Positions 37,500 to 41,573 of a DNA stretch of 41,573 bases are shown in pieces (positions within the stretch are counted from its first letter, which is position 1; every line of letters starts with the position of its first letter). The notes beneath the pieces were generated by a model. The model saw nothing but the letters and a program-made list of their open reading frames with translations. It was not told where the DNA came from and did not search any database. This DNA comes from an uncultured beta proteobacterium (lineage in GTDB: Bacteria > Pseudomonadota > Gammaproteobacteria > Burkholderiales > SG8-39): assembly GCA_903859155.1 (NCBI GenBank), contig CAIOLO010000159.1, forward strand, positions 1-41,573. Direction: 5' to 3'. Both the position numbers and the translations under genes were made by a program.

Positions 37500-38705
37500 A
37501 TGTCATTATTTACCTACAAGGCCATTGATCCGGCCGGCAAATCTTCGATGGGCCAGCTCGAGGCACTGAATCTCATCGATCTGGAAATGCGTTTGAAGCG
37601 CATGGGACTGGATCTGGTCAGCGGTGGCCCGACACGGCGCGGCGGCTCACTGATGCGCAAAGGGGCAATCAAACGCGAAGATCTGATCAATTTCTGCTTT
37701 CATCTGGAAAACCTGCTCAAGGCCGGTGTACCACTGGTGGAAAGCCTGACAGACCTGCGCGACAGCTCGGAGAACCCCCGCTTCCGTGAGGTCATCTCCG
37801 GGGTCGTGGAAAGCATTCAAGGGGGCTCGGCGCTGTCGGTTGCACTGGCGGATTACCCCGACATCTTTTCACCGGTGTTCGCAGCTCTGATCAGGGCCGG
37901 CGAAAGCACAGGCCGCATGCCCGCAGTTCTTCTCAGCCTCACCGATACGCTTAAATGGGAGGACGAGCTTGCTTCGCAGACCAAGAAAATCATCATGTAC
38001 CCGGCTTTCGTCGGCTCGACGGTTCTGCTGGTGACGTTTTTCCTGATGATCTATCTGGTGCCGCAGATGGTCGGATTCATCAAGAGCATGGGGCAGCAAT
38101 TGCCCTTGCAGACGATAGTGCTGATCGCGGTTTCGCGTTTTTTCGTCGAGTATTGGTGGGCGATGATCGCCTTGCCGGTGGCGCTGTTTTTCGGCGTGCG
38201 ATTCGCCGCCGCCAATAACCCCATCCTGCGCTATCAGATAGACCGCGCCAAGCTCAACGTCCCGCTGGTGGGGAACATACTGCGCAAGATCATCCTGTCC
38301 CGCTTTGCCAGCACCTTTGCCCTGATGTACGCCGCAGGGATCACCATACTGGACGCCATGCACAACTCCGAGGAGATAGCCGGCAATCTGGTGATCCAGG
38401 AGGGCCTGCGCATGGCCGGACAGGAAATTGCCGAAGGCAAAAGCGTCACCACTTCGTTTCAGAATGTCGGGCTGTTCCCGCCGCTGGTCATCCGCATGAT
38501 CCGCGTGGGAGAGACCACCGGCGCGCTGGACAACGCCCTGCTGAACGTTTCCTACTTCTATAACCGCGAAGTCCGTGAATCGATAGGCAAGGTGCAAACC
38601 ATGATCGAACCAATGATGACGGTCATCCTCGGGGCGATCCTTGGCTGGGTGATGCTCTCGGTACTCGGCCCGATCTACGACATGATGACCAAGATAAAGA
38701 TATAG
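37500..38705 (+). CDS. mshG: GspF/PilC-family inner-membrane platform protein (MshG-like)
   Basis: The 401-residue membrane protein begins MSLFTYKAIDPAGKSSMGQL, typical of the GspF/PilC family. Two repeats of the GspF fold each carry the Leu-rich segments (LLKAGVPLVESLTDLRD, FALMYAAGITILDAMHNSEEIAG). Membrane spans appear near 167-195, 210-235 and 375-395. It links the assembly ATPase to the pseudopilus across the inner membrane. The order mshL-N-E-G matches the MSHA biogenesis cluster. Confidence 0.93.
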   Translation: MSLFTYKAIDPAGKSSMGQLEALNLIDLEMRLKRMGLDLVSGGPTRRGGSLMRKGAIKREDLINFCFHLENLLKAGVPLVESLTDLRDSSENPRFREVISGVVESIQGGSALSVALADYPDIFSPVFAALIRAGESTGRMPAVLLSLTDTLKWEDELASQTKKIIMYPAFVGSTVLLVTFFLMIYLVPQMVGFIKSMGQQLPLQTIVLIAVSRFFVEYWWAMIALPVALFFGVRFAAANNPILRYQIDRAKLNVPLVGNILRKIILSRFASTFALMYAAGITILDAMHNSEEIAGNLVIQEGLRMAGQEIAEGKSVTTSFQNVGLFPPLVIRMIRVGETTGALDNALLNVSYFYNREVRESIGKVQTMIEPMMTVILGAILGWVMLSVLGPIYDMMTKIKI

Positions 38706-38749
38706 GAAGCCCGCAACCAATGCGAAATCGAGGCGTCATACACACAGGT

Positions 38750-38788
38750 CCCCATAGGAAATGGGGGATTGGCAAGGGGGATTGCCCC
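38750..38788 (+). repeat. G-rich hairpin and direct-repeat element upstream of the PilN-like gene
   Basis: CCCCAT (38750-38755) can pair with ATGGGG (38761-38766). It is followed by two copies of GGGGGATTG (38763-38771 and 38776-38784), the second read into TTGCCCC. GGCAA (38771-38775) can pair with TTGCC (38782-38786). It occupies the only sizeable gap (120 bases) in the pilus-like gene train, after the GspF-like gene. It may attenuate or boost expression of the three genes that follow. Confidence 0.4.
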
Positions 38789-38825
38789 ACTTGTTCGACA
38801 TATTGCCAGGGCGAATAATCACCCC

Positions 38826-40406
38826 ATGCCCGTCAAGCGCCTTATTTACTATTCTTCCGACCAGGTCAGTGCGTTCACTTGGAATGCCGGCGCGCTGACC
38901 CAGGACGCCGAGTTCGAAAACGGCGAGGAAGCATTGCCTGAGTTCGGCAAATATGTAGCCGGCGCGCCACAGGCCCTGTATTACCTGCTGGTTGATATTG
39001 TCGAGGAGGATTTTCACCAGGAATCCATCCCCTATGTCCGCGGGGGCGACCGGCGCACGCTCCTGCATCGCAAACTGGCGCAACGCTACCGCGATCTTTC
39101 GCTCGCTCTGACACTGTCCATGGGTTATGAGTCCGGGCCGCGGCGCGAAGAAAACATTCTGTTCACCTCATTCACCAATACCCAGCAACTGCAACCCTGG
39201 CTGACGGCTCTGGCCCGCCAGAAAGCGCGCGTTGTCGGCGTCTTTTCGCCCCCCCTTCTTGCGCCAGCTCTCGGAAAACGCATCGGCTTCCCACAAAAGC
39301 GCTTTCTGCTGGTCAGTCGCCAGCAAGCCGGCATGCGGCAGATCTTCGTCGACAATGGCCAGATTCGATTTTCCCGGTTGGGGCATATCGAAGGCGAAGA
39401 CATGGCCGTGCGCGCCCAGGCGGTCGCCCTGGAAACCAGCCGCCTGCAGCAATACCTTACCAATATGAGGATGTTGTCGCGTGACGGCGGGGCTCTGGAT
39501 GTCATCGTCCTCTCCCCCGACAACGCGCTCGCCGAATTCAGGGCCGCCTGCGTCAATACCCCTCTGATCAATTTCAACGTGGTAGGGATCGGCGACGCCT
39601 GCAAGCGGGCCGGCTTGAAGGCAACGCCTGAGAACGCGCTGGCGGAACGTCTTTTCCTCCACATACTTGCGGTTTCGCAACCATCGCAGCAGTTCGCCGA
39701 CGACGACCATCGCCGCTATTACAATCTGTGGCGTGCGCGCGTGGCCTCCTACACCACCGGCGCCGCCGCATTCACGTTTTGCGCATTACTGGCATCGCTG
39801 CGACTGCTGGACTATTACAACGTACGGGAGCAAACCAGCACCGACCAACAGCAGGAACGGCGCCTGAATGATCAATATACTCGCCTCCAGGCGCAATTCC
39901 AGAAAACGCCGACCACGACCGAGAACCTGAAGGCATTGGTCAAAAACTACATCGCACTGGAAAAGCAAAGCGTTTCTCTGGACAAGATGTTCGTGGAACT
40001 GGGCAAAGCGCTGGCGGTGGTTCCGCAGATTGAAGTCGAACGCATTGACTGGCAGATCGGCGCAGAGCCCAAACGGGCCGTGGCGGGTCCAGGCGCCCCC
40101 CCGGCCCCGCCCAAGCCCGCCACCACTGCCGTCCCCACCGAAAAAACCGAGGGCGTACCCATATACGAAATCGTCGAACTCAGCGGGCGTGTCAACGCCG
40201 CCCAGGCCTCGGATTTCCGCAACATCACCCTGCTGGTGAATCAGTTTGTCGCCGCATTGCGTGCGCGACCCGGCGTGGAGGTCACCAGCACGCAATTGCC
40301 CTTTGATCTGACCGCCGAGAAAAGCATCGCCGGCGATATTGGAGCCGTCAGGGAGACCGAAGTGCCGCGATTTACTGTGGTGTTCAACAGGCGCGTCGGG
40401 TCATGA
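38826..40406 (+). CDS. GspL/PilM-PilN-like bitopic assembly protein
   Basis: The 526-residue protein starts at the ATG at 38826 (MPVKRLIYYSSDQVSAF). Residues about 1-300 form a cytoplasmic region without the clear ATPase motifs of PilM. A single membrane span lies at about 306-326. A coiled coil (about 335-400) and a PilN-like periplasmic domain follow, interrupted by a Pro/Ala linker (GPGAPPAPPKPATTAVP). The layout is like GspL, or a fused PilM and PilN. I did not recognise a named family, so the call is from topology and position. Confidence 0.65.
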   Translation: MPVKRLIYYSSDQVSAFTWNAGALTQDAEFENGEEALPEFGKYVAGAPQALYYLLVDIVEEDFHQESIPYVRGGDRRTLLHRKLAQRYRDLSLALTLSMGYESGPRREENILFTSFTNTQQLQPWLTALARQKARVVGVFSPPLLAPALGKRIGFPQKRFLLVSRQQAGMRQIFVDNGQIRFSRLGHIEGEDMAVRAQAVALETSRLQQYLTNMRMLSRDGGALDVIVLSPDNALAEFRAACVNTPLINFNVVGIGDACKRAGLKATPENALAERLFLHILAVSQPSQQFADDDHRRYYNLWRARVASYTTGAAAFTFCALLASLRLLDYYNVREQTSTDQQQERRLNDQYTRLQAQFQKTPTTTENLKALVKNYIALEKQSVSLDKMFVELGKALAVVPQIEVERIDWQIGAEPKRAVAGPGAPPAPPKPATTAVPTEKTEGVPIYEIVELSGRVNAAQASDFRNITLLVNQFVAALRARPGVEVTSTQLPFDLTAEKSIAGDIGAVRETEVPRFTVVFNRRVGS

Positions 40407-41014
40407 AAATCGCCCGCGAGGACTTCAAACACCTGCGCCTGCCACTATTGGCTGCAACAGTGCTGATTGCCATGGGAATCGCCTGCGTAGTAGTGAGCGA
40501 AAGCTGGCTTAGCGATGCCAGAAAAAGCCGCGATGTCGCCAAAGGCTCCAGTGAGGCGGCGCAAAAACTCCTCGACCAGGTTTCCGAAGAAGAAAGGGAA
40601 ATCAAGGAGAACATGCTCTGGTACGCGCGCATGGCCTCGCGCGGCATGATCGACCAGGAAAATCGGCTCGAGCTCATTGATTCAATTGCCAAGATCAAGA
40701 CCGCCAGAAAGCTCTACGAGATTCGCTACAATATTGAAGCACAACGACCGCTGGTGTACTCGGGCATGACGCCCTCCGGCGTGATGGATCTGGTCGGCAG
40801 CCGCATGAAGCTGGAGATGCAGTTGCTGCACGAGGAGGACCTGCTGAAGTTCCTGTCCGACCTCAATGCCGCGGCGCTGTCGCAAATCTCGGTCAGGCGC
40901 TGCACCCTGGACAGAATTGAGCGCGGTCCCGCACAAGCTCTGGCCGCGGTGCCCCGGCTGAGTTCCAGCTGCGAGGTGGACCTGGTGGTGGTGAAGCAGG
41001 TGAAATCCTCATGA
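40403..41014 (+). CDS. PilO-like inner-membrane protein
   Basis: The 203-residue protein has one N-terminal span (about 13-33), a coiled coil (about 35-75) and a periplasmic domain of about 120 residues ending in RCTLDRIERGPA and a beta-rich tail. Topology fits PilO/GspM/MshJ-type alignment proteins, which pair with PilN/GspL relatives. It overlaps the upstream gene as ATGA, so the two proteins are probably made in fixed ratio. Sequence alone does not name the family. Confidence 0.65.
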   Translation: MKIAREDFKHLRLPLLAATVLIAMGIACVVVSESWLSDARKSRDVAKGSSEAAQKLLDQVSEEEREIKENMLWYARMASRGMIDQENRLELIDSIAKIKTARKLYEIRYNIEAQRPLVYSGMTPSGVMDLVGSRMKLEMQLLHEEDLLKFLSDLNAAALSQISVRRCTLDRIERGPAQALAAVPRLSSSCEVDLVVVKQVKSS

Positions 41015-41487
41015 ACAGGAAGGCAGCTGGACAACATTCCGCAACTTCGGCTTGCGCGCACCGGATTTCCCTGATCCTGTGCCTCGTGGCTTCGAGCCTC
41101 GCGCACCAACCTGTCATGGCGCAGGACAGCGCCAACACCCCTGCCCTGGGCCGCTTGTTTTTTACACCGCAACAACGCCAGGAACTGGATCGCCGGCGTG
41201 AACTTAACATTCAGGAATCCAACGTTGTGGTTGAGAGCCTCTATACGGTCAATGGCCATATCTCCCGCTCCAGTGGCAAGACCACAACCTGGGTCAATGG
41301 CAACGCGCAAAACGAAACTTACCGCCCCCGCAATCCGGCCATCATTCCGCTCCAGGCCGTTGAGGAGGAAGCGCCTGTGGACCTTCGGGTTGGACAGACG
41401 CTGGACAGAAACAGCGGCAACATCAATAACGGCATCGCCGGCGGTGAAATCAAGATCAAGCCGGGGGCCGCGCCGACACGGCGTTGA
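41011..41487 (+). CDS. Small exported protein with LFFTPxxR motif
   Basis: This 158-residue protein has a signal peptide (hydrophobic 18-32, likely cleavage after PVMA at 37) and a segment LGRLFFTPQQRQELDRRRE at 46-64. A short beta-rich core follows (YTVNGHISRSSGKTTTWVNG), similar in style to GspC/PilP/MshK homology regions that contact the secretin. The C-terminus is lysine- and arginine-rich and disordered. It overlaps the PilO-like gene as ATGA. A GspC/PilP-like coupling role is inferred, not shown. Confidence 0.6.
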   Translation: MNRKAAGQHSATSACAHRISLILCLVASSLAHQPVMAQDSANTPALGRLFFTPQQRQELDRRRELNIQESNVVVESLYTVNGHISRSSGKTTTWVNGNAQNETYRPRNPAIIPLQAVEEEAPVDLRVGQTLDRNSGNINNGIAGGEIKIKPGAAPTRR

Positions 41488-41490
41488 AAC

Positions 41491-41573
41491 ATGCCAAACC
41501 TATTTAACCGGCGATTCGGCCTCCCTGGACGGCAACGCGGATTTGCCATGATCCTGGTCATCACGCTGTTCGC
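41491..41573 (+). CDS. Pseudopilin-like protein, N-terminal end (partial)
   Basis: Only about 27 residues are in the window. After a basic leader (MPNLFNRRFGLPGRQRG) the sequence runs into FAMILVITLF. The RG/FAMILV junction resembles a prepilin peptidase site, but the residue at position 5 is Leu rather than Glu, as in GspK or PilX-type minor pseudopilins. The gene begins 4 bases after the previous stop. The call depends on the unseen remainder. Confidence 0.5.
   Translation, partial: MPNLFNRRFGLPGRQRGFAMILVITLF

Overview
The window looks like a chromosomal segment of a betaproteobacterium, probably of the Nitrosomonadales/Rhodocyclales kind. This is inferred from gene order and protein style: petA-petB-petC-sspA-sspB, and the long mlaFEDACB / ABC exporter / BolA / murA / his / hinT / tatABC run, are arrangements typical of that class. 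No rRNA, tRNA, insertion sequence or CRISPR array was recognised.

Layout. (1) 1-6500, minus strand: the 5' part of a giant cell-surface protein (LEPR motif, DUF4347, lectin-like and cadherin-like repeats) that runs off the left edge, preceded by a PqqD-like/M50 protease/HlyD fusion. A 458-bp AT-rich leader with inverted repeats lies upstream of the fusion gene. (2) 6959-10939, minus strand: sspB, sspA and the cytochrome bc1 genes petC, petB and petA, with a well-formed sigma-70 promoter in front of petA. (3) 11140-12309, plus strand: a DegQ/DegS-like protease divergent from petA and convergent with tatC. (4) 12306-28560, minus strand, read from right to left: mlaFED, mlaA, mlaC, mlaB (phospholipid trafficking), a two-gene ABC-2 exporter, a BolA-like gene, murA, hisGDCBHAFIE, hinT and tatABC. 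Many junctions overlap by a few bases, so much of this block is probably co-transcribed.

(5) 28688-41573, plus strand: a gene train running off the right edge. It encodes an ABC ATPase without a permease, a sigma-54 response regulator with a PrsR-like receiver, an ExeA/MshM-like ATPase with a SPOR-like tail, an MshL-like secretin, a GspB/MshN-like TPR protein, a GspE/MshE ATPase with an N-terminal MshEN-type region, a GspF/MshG platform protein, a GspL/PilN-like bitopic protein, a PilO-like protein, a small exported protein and the start of a GspK/PilX-like pseudopilin. Together these describe an MSHA-like type IV pilus or type II secretion-like envelope machine, and this is the least ordinary part of the window.

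How the parts connect: the Rieske protein has a twin-arginine signal and the tat genes are close by. The two ends of the window are both surface-export systems (giant adhesin with a HlyD-type partner; pilus-like machine), while the centre is housekeeping (respiration, envelope lipid asymmetry, peptidoglycan, histidine). Family assignments rest on motifs read by eye; no database search was run.
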